Below are positions 26,745 through 35,767 of a stretch of 56,059 nt of DNA, piece by piece. Under the pieces are notes generated by a model. The model ran no database searches. It saw nothing but the letters and a program-made list of their open reading frames with translations, and was not told the DNA's origin. The position numbers and the translations under genes were made by a program. This DNA comes from Acidimicrobiia bacterium (GTDB lineage: Bacteria; Actinomycetota; Acidimicrobiia; Acidimicrobiales; AC-14): assembly GCA_023265025.1 (NCBI GenBank), contig JAHFUP010000028.1, positions 1-56,059 on the forward strand, read 5' to 3'. Numbering within the stretch: position 1 is the first letter of the stretch; every line of letters begins with the position of its first letter.

Positions 26745-29700
26745 GTGGATGAGACTGAGGCGGAAGCGGCGTCACTGGATCGCGTACCGAGGGCAGGGGC
26801 ACGGACCGCCCGGTGGTGGCCACGGATGGCTGTCCGGATCGTCGTCCTGACCCTTGCCGCGGTGATGATCCAGCTCCCGGGCGTGGCGTCCCCGGCCGGC
26901 GCGGCGGCGGCTTCGGACGCGAAGATCGACGCCGGCCTGCTGGCCCTCCCGGACGACAAGGTCGTCGATTTCTGGGTCACCTTCACGGCCAAGGCCCAGC
27001 TCGGCCCGGCGGCCGGGACGCGCGACTGGAAGAACCGCGGGCAGGCGGTCGTCGACGGCCTGGAGCGCACGGCAAAGAGCAGTCAGGCCGGGGTCGCCGC
27101 CATGCTGGCGGCCCGGGGCATCAAGTTCGACAGCTACTGGATCGCAAACACCGGGAAGGTCGCCGGGCCCAAGAGCCTCATGCGCCAGCTGGCGGCCAGG
27201 CCCGAGGTGGCCGCCGTGGTGGCTGACCGGACGTTCGACCTCCCGGACCCGGCGCCGGCGACCGACGTGGCGCCGGCCACCGTCGAGTGGAACATCGGAG
27301 CCGTGGGGGCGCCGGCCGTCTGGGACGGCCTGGGGGTGAGGGGCGAGGGCATCGTCGTCGCCAACCTCGACACCGGGGTGCAGTTCGACCACCCCGCCCT
27401 GGTGAACCAGTACCGGGGCAACCTTGGGGGCTCCTTCGACCACAACTACAACTGGTACGACCCGTCGAGTGTCTGCGGGAACCCCTCGGTTGTCCCCTGC
27501 GACAACAACCGGCACGGCACCCACACCATGGGCTCGATGGTGGGAGCCGATGCCACCGGGCAGAATCAGGTCGGCGTCGCTCCGGGCGCAAAGTGGATCG
27601 CGGTCAAGGGATGCGAGTACGACTCCTGCTCCACCGCCGCACTGCTGGGCGGTGGACAGTGGCTGCTTGCGCCGAGGGACCTCAACGGGCAGAACCCGCG
27701 GCCCGAGCTGCGGCCCAACGTGGTGAACAACTCCTGGGGAGGAGGCGGCGGGAACACCTTCTTCCAGAGCATCGTCACCGCATGGGTGGCCGCCGGCATC
27801 TTCCCCGTGTTCGCCAACGGCAACTCCGGGCCGGGCTGTGGCACCGCCGGCTCCCCGGCGGACTATCCCGAGAGCTACGCCGTGGGCGCGTACAACAGCG
27901 CTGGAGCCATCTCCTCCTTCTCCAGCCGAGGCTCCTCCACGGGCGTGAGGAAGCCGGACATCGCCGCGCCGGGGGAGAGCGTCCGCAGCAGCGTCCCCGG
28001 CAACGGGTACGCCGTGCTCAGCGGGACATCGATGGCGACGCCGCACGTCGCCGGGGTCGTCGCCCTGATGTGGTCAGCCGCCCCGAGCCTGGTCTCCGAC
28101 GTGGCGCGGACGAGGGAGCTTCTCGACGAGACCGCCATCGACGTGGCCGACCTCACCTGCGGCGGCACCAACGCCGACAACGGGGTCTGGGGCGAGGGGA
28201 AGCTCGACGCGCTCGCCGCCGTGCTGCGGTCGCCCCGTGGCCCGGTCGGCACGTTGTCCGGGTTGATTTCCGACCGGTCGACGGGCGCGCCGATTGCCGG
28301 CGCCCAGGTCCGCTCCGTGGGTGCGGACGGGTTCCCGAGGATCTCCCGGACGAGCACGACCGGCACGTACTCCCAGACCATTCCCGTCGGCACGATCCAC
28401 GTGGACGTGACCATCTACGGGTACGGCGCGGCAACGGCCGACGTGGTCATCGTCGAGAACGGGACCACGGCCGGCGACCTCTCGCTGGTCCGGGCCCCGA
28501 GCCACGCGGTCAGCGGCGTGGTCGTCGACGACACAGGGATACCGGTTCAGTCGGCATCGATCTCGATCGTCGGGACACCGCTGGAACCAGCCGTCACCGA
28601 CGCGACAGGACGATTCGGGTACGCGGCCGTCCCCGACGGCACCTACGAGGTAGCAGTGACCGGCGGCGCGTGTCTGGCCGGCGCCGGCAGGAGCCTCGTA
28701 CTCGACGCGGATGCGACCTTGGACTTCGCGCTCGCGGCCAGGCGCGACGCGTTCGGCTATTTCTGCCGGCCGGAATCCCCGGCGTACGTCGAAGCCGACA
28801 CCGTGCTGCCCCTGACGGGTGACGACTACGTCGTCCCCGTCGCCTTGCCATTCCCGTTCAGCTACTACGGCAGGGTCTATTCCACGGCCCAGGTCTCCAC
28901 CAACGGCCTGGTCGGCCTGTCCGGGGGGAGCTATGCCTACACGAACGGTTCCATCCCGAGTGCGACCCTTCCCAACGGCACCATCTATGCGTTCTGGGAC
29001 GACATGTACGTCGACGGCGCCTCGTCCGTGCGGACGTCGTCCATCGGCACCGAGCCGAACCGGCGGTTCGTGATCGAGTGGCGCAACATCCAGTTTCTGG
29101 CCAACTCGGCCCGGCTCGACTTCGAAGTCATCCTCGACCAGCGGGGCGGGATCTCGATGCAGTACCGCCGGCTCTTCGACCTCCCGCTCGTCAGGGGGTC
29201 CTCGGCGACGATCGGCGTCGAGAACGAGACCGGCACCATCGGGTTGTCGTACTCCTACAACCAGCCGTCCTTGTTGGGGACCTCGACGGCGATGCGGTTC
29301 GAGGTGGCGGGCGCGGCCGGCAACACCGCACCGGACGCGGTGGACGACAACGCCGTCACCGTCGCCAATCGGAACGTGGCGATACCGGTCCTGACCAATG
29401 ACCGCGATCCTGACGGGGATCGGGTCGACATCACCGCCGTCTCCGACCCGGCCCACGGCTACGCCGAGGTTCGGGGTGACGGCACCATCGCCTACGTGCC
29501 GGACTTCGGGTTCGCCGGGACCGAGGTCTTCACCTACGACCTCGCCGACAGGCGGGGAGGCGCCGACCGTGCCTCTGTCTCGGTCGTCGTCGCGCCGCTG
29601 GCGACCGACGACACCGCGGCTACCGCCGAGGACACACCGGTGAACGTGCACGTGCTCGCCAACGACCTCAACCCTCAGGCCGGCGTGCTCGCCGTCTACG

Positions 29701-30860
29701 GCGTCTCGCTGCCGGCGCACGGGACGGCAGTGGTGGTCCCGGGCGGTGACATCCGGTACACGCCGTACCCCGACTTCAACGGCTCGGACACCTTCGCGTA
29801 CTCGGTCGTCGACGGCCTGGGCGGTTCCGACCAGGCGAGCGTGACGATCGCCGTGTCGGCTGTCGAGGATCCGCCGAGGGCGGTCAACGACGCCGGCCAG
29901 GTGATCCAGGACAGCCTGACCATCCTCTCGGTCCTGGGCAACGACAGCGATCCCGACGGCGACACGCTGCAGATCACCGCCGTCTCGGCGCCCGGGCACG
30001 GAACCGCCGTGGCCAATCCCGAGCGGACGATCACGTACCGACCCAGCGCCGGCTACACCGGCGCGGACTCCTTCACCTACAGCATCACCGACGGCCACGG
30101 CGGCGTGAGTGGCGCGACCGTCTCGATCACCGTGCTCGTGGCGCCGACGACGACCACCACCACGGTCCCGCCCACGACGACGACGACGACCGTCCCCCCG
30201 ACCACCACGACGACGACGACGCGGCCGGCCCCGGTGACGGCGAGGGCGCCGTTCTCGGTCTGGTCGCAGGGTGCGCCGGCGGGGCTGGACGGCGTCGGCA
30301 CGTGGCTGGTCCCGCTCAACGACCCGACGGCGGCGGCCGGTCAGGTCGCGCCCGAATACCTCTACGGGTTGAGCTTCGGCTTCACGGCGAGCTCGGCACG
30401 AGGCGTCGTCGGGCTGGGAACCGGCCCCGGGGGCAAGTCAGCCGTGCTGAGCGTCAGTGGGCCGGGGCGCGCCCCGCAGACGTACAGCATCCCGTTCAAC
30501 TGGCGGGCCAACGGCGTCTACTTCATCTTCGTGCACCAGTACGGCCCTGACATGTGGGGGGCCCTCGTCTACGACCTGAGCGCCAATGCCTGGACCGTGG
30601 TCGGCTTCGTCGGGGTACCGCCGGCGTGGGGGAGGATCGCACCGACGACGGTCACCGGCCTGTTCTCCTCCGGCCCGCCGGCGGCGACCTGCGCGGCCTA
30701 CCCTACGGCCGACTTCCTTGTCCGGAACCCGACGACCTTCATCGCCGGCCGGCCGTTGGACGAGACGTTCATGCAGAGCGGGAGCAGCGAGGGGACCTGC
30801 ACCGCGGTGAACGTGAACCGCCCGGACGGCTGGATCTGGTACGGCGCCGGCGCCAGGTAG
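26745..30860 (+). CDS. Secreted multidomain subtilisin-like (S8) serine peptidase
   Basis: A 1371-aa exported protease. A hydrophobic signal ([20 protein letters not shown]) begins at codon 28, so ATG 26826 is an alternative start to GTG 26745. The S8 catalytic triad is complete: Asp in [13 protein letters not shown] (near 208), His in [10 protein letters not shown] (near 256) and Ser in [12 protein letters not shown] (near 428). Two carboxypeptidase-regulatory-like beta domains follow (near 500-660). Next come a beta-rich domain with [10 protein letters not shown], and three cadherin/Ig-like repeats near 870-1130, each ending F-x-Y-x-(L/V/I)-x-D. A Thr/Pro linker ([18 protein letters not shown]) then leads to a roughly 200-aa C-terminal domain I do not recognise. 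Likely a cell-surface or secreted degradative enzyme. Confidence 0.92.
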   Translation: MDETEAEAASLDRVPRAGARTARWWPRMAVRIVVLTLAAVMIQLPGVASPAGAAAASDAKIDAGLLALPDDKVVDFWVTFTAKAQLGPAAGTRDWKNRGQAVVDGLERTAKSSQAGVAAMLAARGIKFDSYWIANTGKVAGPKSLMRQLAARPEVAAVVADRTFDLPDPAPATDVAPATVEWNIGAVGAPAVWDGLGVRGEGIVVANLDTGVQFDHPALVNQYRGNLGGSFDHNYNWYDPSSVCGNPSVVPCDNNRHGTHTMGSMVGADATGQNQVGVAPGAKWIAVKGCEYDSCSTAALLGGGQWLLAPRDLNGQNPRPELRPNVVNNSWGGGGGNTFFQSIVTAWVAAGIFPVFANGNSGPGCGTAGSPADYPESYAVGAYNSAGAISSFSSRGSSTGVRKPDIAAPGESVRSSVPGNGYAVLSGTSMATPHVAGVVALMWSAAPSLVSDVARTRELLDETAIDVADLTCGGTNADNGVWGEGKLDALAAVLRSPRGPVGTLSGLISDRSTGAPIAGAQVRSVGADGFPRISRTSTTGTYSQTIPVGTIHVDVTIYGYGAATADVVIVENGTTAGDLSLVRAPSHAVSGVVVDDTGIPVQSASISIVGTPLEPAVTDATGRFGYAAVPDGTYEVAVTGGACLAGAGRSLVLDADATLDFALAARRDAFGYFCRPESPAYVEADTVLPLTGDDYVVPVALPFPFSYYGRVYSTAQVSTNGLVGLSGGSYAYTNGSIPSATLPNGTIYAFWDDMYVDGASSVRTSSIGTEPNRRFVIEWRNIQFLANSARLDFEVILDQRGGISMQYRRLFDLPLVRGSSATIGVENETGTIGLSYSYNQPSLLGTSTAMRFEVAGAAGNTAPDAVDDNAVTVANRNVAIPVLTNDRDPDGDRVDITAVSDPAHGYAEVRGDGTIAYVPDFGFAGTEVFTYDLADRRGGADRASVSVVVAPLATDDTAATAEDTPVNVHVLANDLNPQAGVLAVYGVSLPAHGTAVVVPGGDIRYTPYPDFNGSDTFAYSVVDGLGGSDQASVTIAVSAVEDPPRAVNDAGQVIQDSLTILSVLGNDSDPDGDTLQITAVSAPGHGTAVANPERTITYRPSAGYTGADSFTYSITDGHGGVSGATVSITVLVAPTTTTTTVPPTTTTTTVPPTTTTTTTRPAPVTARAPFSVWSQGAPAGLDGVGTWLVPLNDPTAAAGQVAPEYLYGLSFGFTASSARGVVGLGTGPGGKSAVLSVSGPGRAPQTYSIPFNWRANGVYFIFVHQYGPDMWGALVYDLSANAWTVVGFVGVPPAWGRIAPTTVTGLFSSGPPAATCAAYPTADFLVRNPTTFIAGRPLDETFMQSGSSEGTCTAVNVNRPDGWIWYGAGAR
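30141..30226 (+). repeat. Thr/Pro-coding tandem repeat inside the subtilase gene
   Basis: ACG/ACC-rich imperfect repeats encode three T6-7 blocks, the first two followed by VPP. This is a flexible, possibly glycosylated linker and a likely site of length variation. Confidence 0.8.
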
Positions 30861-30938
30861 CTGCCTGTCGATCACCCATGGGGCCGGCGGAAACTCGGCG
30901 CGCCGGGCCGTCTCGCCGACGATACTGCCAGCCGACAC

Positions 30939-32801
30939 ATGGACGAGCTAAAGCGGCGGTTCGACGCAGTACGTACCTCCCGGAAATGGGCGCTGGCCCG
31001 CTTGCTGCCTGTTGTCAACCGCCGGCTCACGGTCGGGGTCGCGGCCCTGGTGGCGGTCACCGGCGTCCTGCCCGTCGCCATCATTGTGGCGACCGGCTCC
31101 GTGGTGGGCGCCATCCCCGACGCGCTGGGCCAGGGTCTCGACGGGCCCGCGGGTCGGCGCGCGCTGGGCGGCCTTGTCGTCCTGGGCGGGTGCTTCATCA
31201 CCCTCCAGGTCCTCAGCGCCGCCCGTGCCGCCGCCGGCTCGGCGCTCGGTTGGCAGCTGAACCGTCATCTGGAGGAGCGGGTCATGGTGGCGGTCGCCGC
31301 CCCGACCGACATCGCCCACCTCGAAGACCCGGCCTCGCTCGACCGCATCTCGGCGGCGCGTGACGTTGTGTTCGGGGGCTACCGCCCCTGCGATGCCGTC
31401 CCGGCCCTCGCCACCCGCCTCAGCGCGTGGATTCAGGGGTTCGGCGCGGCTGGGGTCCTCGCCACCTACAAGTGGTGGCTCGCCGTCCTCGTGTTCGGCA
31501 CGTGGACCTGGCGTTGTCGCGTCGCTCGTCGCTGGCACGCCCGAGGCGTCACGACGATCGGGGTCAAGGCGCCGGCCCTGCGCAGGGGGGAGTACCTCCG
31601 CGACCTCGCGCTGACGCCCGGCGCGGCCAAGGAGGTCCGGGTGTTCGGGCTCACGGACTGGCTGGTCGGTCGCTACCGCGAGGCGTCGGAGGCGGTGCTC
31701 GAAGAGGGGGCACGGGACCGCCGGCAGGCCCAGCGAGCCGGCCCGGTGTCGACGTGGGCCACGGTCGCCGTGAACCTCCTGGCCTATGTCACCGTCGGCC
31801 TGTCAGCGGCGCGCGGCGGGCTCGGCCTGCGGGGGCTCGCCCTGTACGCCAGTGCCATCGCCGGCATCCAGGTGCTCGCACAGTTCGGGATGGACAACCT
31901 CCTGCTGACCTACGGGACGATTCCGCTGCCCGCGGTGGATGACTTGGAGGCGGCGGTCGCCGACGCCGAGCACCACGGTACGGACGACGTCTCGCCGGCT
32001 GTCCTGGACCCCGCAGCGCCGGCGCAGGGCGTGACGTTCGAGGGCGTGACGTTCCGTTATCCGGGCGTCGACCACGATGCGCTCGCCGGCCTCGACCTGG
32101 TCCTGCCCGCCGGCCGTTCGATCGCGATCGTCGGGGCCAACGGCGCCGGGAAGACGACGCTGGTCAAGCTGCTCTGCCGCTTCTACGAGCCCGACGAGGG
32201 CCGGATCACCGTGGACGGACGGCCGCTGCCCACGATCGACCGCCAGACGTGGCAGCGGCGGATCGCCTGCGTCTTCCAGGACTTCGTGCGGTATCCCGTG
32301 TCGGCCCGCGACAACATCGCCTTCGGGGCCATCGACTTCGGGGGCGCGGAAGCCGGCGTCGACGAGGCCGTCGAGGAGGCGGCCCGGCGGGCCGGAGCCC
32401 TTGTCACGCTCGGTGCCCTGCCCCAACGCCTCGACACGGTGCTGGCGCCGGGGTACGAAGACGGGACCGACCTCTCCGGCGGCCAGTGGCAACGCGTCGT
32501 GCTCGCCCGGGCCCTGTACGCGGCAGCCGCCGGCGCCCGGATCCTGGTGCTGGACGAGCCGGCCGCCAACCTGGACGCGCGAGGCGAGGCCGAGCTGTAC
32601 GACCGGTTCCTCGACATCACGCGCGGCGTGACGACGGTGATTATCTCGCACCGCTTCTCCACCGTCCGGCGGGCCGATCTGATCTATGTGATCGACGGCG
32701 GGCGCGTCATCGAACGGGGATCCCACGCCGAACTGATGGCCGCCGCCGGCGCCTACGCCCGCATGTTCGCGGTGCAGGCCGATCGCCTGCTCGGCGCATG
32801 A
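30939..32801 (+). CDS. ABC exporter, first half (membrane domain plus ATPase)
   Basis: A 620-aa half-transporter with an N-terminal membrane domain of about six helices (to roughly residue 330) and a C-terminal ATPase. Walker A is GANGAGKTT, the signature is LSGGQWQRV, Walker B is ILVLDEPAANLD and the switch is ISHRFSTV, all canonical. Its stop overlaps the ATG of a second half-transporter, so the two form a heterodimer. The substrate is unknown. The pair starts 78 bases after the large secreted subtilase. Confidence 0.92.
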   Translation: MDELKRRFDAVRTSRKWALARLLPVVNRRLTVGVAALVAVTGVLPVAIIVATGSVVGAIPDALGQGLDGPAGRRALGGLVVLGGCFITLQVLSAARAAAGSALGWQLNRHLEERVMVAVAAPTDIAHLEDPASLDRISAARDVVFGGYRPCDAVPALATRLSAWIQGFGAAGVLATYKWWLAVLVFGTWTWRCRVARRWHARGVTTIGVKAPALRRGEYLRDLALTPGAAKEVRVFGLTDWLVGRYREASEAVLEEGARDRRQAQRAGPVSTWATVAVNLLAYVTVGLSAARGGLGLRGLALYASAIAGIQVLAQFGMDNLLLTYGTIPLPAVDDLEAAVADAEHHGTDDVSPAVLDPAAPAQGVTFEGVTFRYPGVDHDALAGLDLVLPAGRSIAIVGANGAGKTTLVKLLCRFYEPDEGRITVDGRPLPTIDRQTWQRRIACVFQDFVRYPVSARDNIAFGAIDFGGAEAGVDEAVEEAARRAGALVTLGALPQRLDTVLAPGYEDGTDLSGGQWQRVVLARALYAAAAGARILVLDEPAANLDARGEAELYDRFLDITRGVTTVIISHRFSTVRRADLIYVIDGGRVIERGSHAELMAAAGAYARMFAVQADRLLGA

Positions 32802-34576
32802 GCGCGGTCGGCTGGCGGAGGTCGCTCGCCACCCTGCTCGGTACGTCGTGGCGCGCGGACCGTCGAGGCGTCGTCCTGGTGCTCGTCCTGAACGTGATCG
32901 GCCAGCTCTGTTGGCTGGCGTCGATGGTCGGGATCAAGCGCCTCTTCGACGCGGTCGTCGACGGGGACCGCTCCGGCGTGGTGGTGGCGGCCGTCTTGAT
33001 TGTCGGCGTCGGCCAGCTCACGTACCTGTTCGGGATGCGACAGTGGTCGGCGTCCATCACCGTGACCGAGCGGACGGCGCAGCTGCTCGACGAGGAGCTG
33101 ATGACCATCGCCGGCGGGCTGCCGGGGATCGAGCACCACGAGCGGCCCGAGTACGCCGACCGGATCGCGCTCGTCCGCGAGGATCGCCGGCGGATCGGCT
33201 TCGCCGCCTACGTGCTGGGCGTCAACGTCCGCATCTGGGTCCAGCTCACCGGCACCGTCGTGCTCCTGGCCCGCCTCCATCCGGTCATGCTCCTCCTGCC
33301 GGTCGTCGCCGTGGCGTCCTTCGTCGCCCAGACCCGGGCGCAACGGGTCACCGACGCGGCCACGACCGCTACCGCGGGCCTCACCCGCCGGCGCCGGGAT
33401 CTGTTCGACCTTCTCACTGCCGCGCCCGCCGGGAAGGAGGTTCGGGTGTTCGGCCTCACCGAGGAGCTGATCGGCCGCCACCGGCGTCTGGCCGAGGAGA
33501 TCGACGGCGTCATGACCAGAGCTGGGTGGAGGTCGGCGCTGCTCCAGGCCACCGGTCGTGTGGTCTTCGCCGCCGGCTACATCGGCGGCATCGCCCTCGT
33601 GCTGGAACGAGCGGTCGCGGGTGCTGCGACCGCCGGCGACGTGGCTCTCGCCATCACGCTGGCGGCGGCGATCAACAGCCAGGTCGCCAACGCGGCCGAG
33701 GAGTTCGCCTACCTGCGGCGCATGATCGGAACGGGCCGTCATTACGTGTGGCTCCTCGACTACGCGGCCGTCGCCGGAGGAAGGCGGCGTTCCGGCGAGC
33801 CGGCGGTGGCGGTGCCCGCCGTCGCCACATCGGGCCTGAGCGTCGACCGGGTCTCGTTCCGCTACCCCGGGACCGACGCGGTCGTGCTGGATTCGGTGTC
33901 GTTCGCCGTGCCCGCGGGCACGACCGTCGCTGTTGTGGGCGAGAACGGGTCGGGCAAGACCACCCTCGCCAAGCTGCTCCTGCGTATGTACGAGCCCGAC
34001 TCCGGCGCCATTCGCGTCGACGGCACGTCGGTGGACGACTTCGACGTGGGCGCGTACCGGGAGCGGGTGTGCGCCGCCTTCCAGGACTACTGCAGGTTCG
34101 AGCTCGTCCTACGGGAGTCGGTCGGCGTCGGCGACCTGGCCCGCATGGACGACGACACCGCGGTCCTGGGGGCGATCCACGCGGCCGGGGCGGAAGACGT
34201 GGTCGCCGCCTTGGACGGTGGGCTTGGCACCCAGCTCGGTCGAGCCTGGCAGGGCGTCGACCTGTCGGGCGGGCAGTGGCAGAAGCTCGCCGTCAGCCGG
34301 GCCCTCATGCGCGAATCGCCGCTGCTGCTCGTCTTCGACGAGCCCACTGCCGCCCTTGACCCGTTCAGCGAGCACCTGCTGTTCGAACGGGTGGCGGCCC
34401 CCGGCGAGCGCAGCACGTTGCTGATCTCCCACCGCTTCTCGACCGTGCGCATGGCGGACCGGATCGTCGTCCTACGAGATGGTCGGGTCGCCGAGGACGG
34501 CACCCACGACGACCTTCTGGCCGCCGCCGGCCTCTACGCCGAGCTCTACAGCCTCCAGGCTCGCGCCTACCGATAA
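32798..34576 (+). CDS. ABC exporter, second half (membrane domain plus ATPase)
   Basis: A 592-aa half-transporter of the same architecture. Walker A is GENGSGKTT, the signature DLSGGQWQKLAVSR, Walker B LLVFDEPTAALD and switch ISHRFSTV. Both halves keep a catalytic Glu after Walker B, so neither nucleotide site is obviously degenerate. The ATG overlaps the preceding stop (ATGA). The cytoplasmic coupling segment AGKEVRVFGLTEELIGRHR closely resembles AAKEVRVFGLTDWLVGRYR in the first half, indicating gene duplication. It converges with the DUF4062-like gene, 21 bases away. Confidence 0.92.
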   Translation: MSAVGWRRSLATLLGTSWRADRRGVVLVLVLNVIGQLCWLASMVGIKRLFDAVVDGDRSGVVVAAVLIVGVGQLTYLFGMRQWSASITVTERTAQLLDEELMTIAGGLPGIEHHERPEYADRIALVREDRRRIGFAAYVLGVNVRIWVQLTGTVVLLARLHPVMLLLPVVAVASFVAQTRAQRVTDAATTATAGLTRRRRDLFDLLTAAPAGKEVRVFGLTEELIGRHRRLAEEIDGVMTRAGWRSALLQATGRVVFAAGYIGGIALVLERAVAGAATAGDVALAITLAAAINSQVANAAEEFAYLRRMIGTGRHYVWLLDYAAVAGGRRRSGEPAVAVPAVATSGLSVDRVSFRYPGTDAVVLDSVSFAVPAGTTVAVVGENGSGKTTLAKLLLRMYEPDSGAIRVDGTSVDDFDVGAYRERVCAAFQDYCRFELVLRESVGVGDLARMDDDTAVLGAIHAAGAEDVVAALDGGLGTQLGRAWQGVDLSGGQWQKLAVSRALMRESPLLLVFDEPTAALDPFSEHLLFERVAAPGERSTLLISHRFSTVRMADRIVVLRDGRVAEDGTHDDLLAAAGLYAELYSLQARAYR

Positions 34577-34597
34577 GCCGAGTAACGGCGGCTTGCC

Positions 34598-35749
34598 TCA
34601 GTCCGCCATGGCCTTGACGATGGCTGCCCGCCTCCCGGCGCGCTCGGCGAGCGTGGTGTCCTCACCGGTGGACCGGAGCCATTGCACCGCCTGCTGCACG
34701 CGGGCCCGGGTCGCCGACGGGCTCGTACAGCGGTCGATCAGGACCAACTGGATGCGCTGAAGGGCGTCGGACACCCAGACGCCCCACGTGTCCTTGACCA
34801 CGGTGGCGTCGGGGAACCCCAGCAGCCGGCGGGCCTGCGCGTCCGTCGTCGTCGTGAACGAGGCGATCACGTGGACGGGCCCGACGACGCCGTCCTTGCG
34901 CTTCGGCTCCAGCCCGCCGGCGAGCAGGTGGTCGCGCAGGAAGGGCTGACCGACCATCTCGCGGGAGATCGACAGGGCGAGGCCCTGCGGCGCGCCGTGG
35001 CCCACGAAGAGGACGCGACGCCCGCCGAGGCCGCCGACGAGAGCTCTGCCTGTTCCCTCGGGCGGAGGCGGTCCGTCGGCCGGAGCGAGGACGACGTCGC
35101 GCAGCGCGCCGTCGAGCGCGGCCTCCATCTCCCGCTTCCGCTCGTCGAACCCGAGCCGCTCCCACGCCATCTCCGAACCACCCTTCGAGCGCCGGCGGAC
35201 GTCGAGCGTCCCGTGATGGCCGAGCGTGCGCACCGCGGCGAGGGCCTGGCCGCAGATCTTCTCGACGGCCTCGTCGCCGGTCGCCGCCTTGTCCTGGATG
35301 CGCGACGCCGCCTGCTCGTCGAAGTACGCGACGAAGCGCTCGTCGATCTCCCCCTCGGTGACGATCGCCGGCCGCAGGTCGATGCTCCGGACCTTCGTGG
35401 CGGTGTCGGCCACCGCCGCGATCAGCTCGGCGTGGCACACGCCCAGGGTGCCCCCGAGCCGGCTCCCAGGGTCACCGGTGAACAGGACGATGACGACCTC
35501 GGCCCGGCGGGCGCGCTTCTCACTCGCCGAGTACCACGACTCGTCCCACGTCGCCTTCGTCTCGTCCTCGTTGATCCACACGTCGAAGAGGCGCTCGACG
35601 CCGGCGGTGAACGTCTCCTCCAGCCGCTTCTTCGCCCGCAGCCGTAGTTCGGTCAGGGTTTCGAGGGTGCCGGTTGCGTCCTTGCGGATCTCCGTCCGGC
35701 AGCGGGAGGAGATCATCAACTCGAGCGGCGAGTTCTCGTCGATTGCCAT
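34598..35749 (-). CDS. DUF4062-like protein with unknown C-terminal domain (third gene of the putative conflict operon)
   Basis: A 383-aa protein I do not recognise as a named family. The N-terminal strand LELMISSRCRTEI, a later strand EVVIVLFTGDPGSR and the helix start LGVCHAELIAA mirror the order of the DUF4062 fold seen in the first gene of this cluster (YVSSSFTDL, LYVGIFAWRYG, ITELEYRRA). The C-terminal half (about 230-383) begins RRVLFVGHGAPQGLALSISRE and has no function I can assign; it could be the effector or a specificity module. AAGGAG lies eight bases before ATG 35749. The start is 18 bases from the patatin gene stop, so co-transcription is likely. Membership of a defence system is inference. 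Confidence 0.75.
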   Translation of the reverse strand: MAIDENSPLELMISSRCRTEIRKDATGTLETLTELRLRAKKRLEETFTAGVERLFDVWINEDETKATWDESWYSASEKRARRAEVVIVLFTGDPGSRLGGTLGVCHAELIAAVADTATKVRSIDLRPAIVTEGEIDERFVAYFDEQAASRIQDKAATGDEAVEKICGQALAAVRTLGHHGTLDVRRRSKGGSEMAWERLGFDERKREMEAALDGALRDVVLAPADGPPPPEGTGRALVGGLGGRRVLFVGHGAPQGLALSISREMVGQPFLRDHLLAGGLEPKRKDGVVGPVHVIASFTTTTDAQARRLLGFPDATVVKDTWGVWVSDALQRIQLVLIDRCTSPSATRARVQQAVQWLRSTGEDTTLAERAGRRAAIVKAMAD

Positions 35750-35767
35750 GTTCCTGGCTCCTTGGGA

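Noticed and set aside
28074-30098. 674-aa minus-strand frame opposite the subtilase
   Set aside because: Antisense shadow; the plus strand has an intact catalytic triad and domain repeats.
30141-30226. Non-coding minisatellite
   Set aside because: The repeat is in frame and encodes a Thr/Pro linker inside the subtilase.
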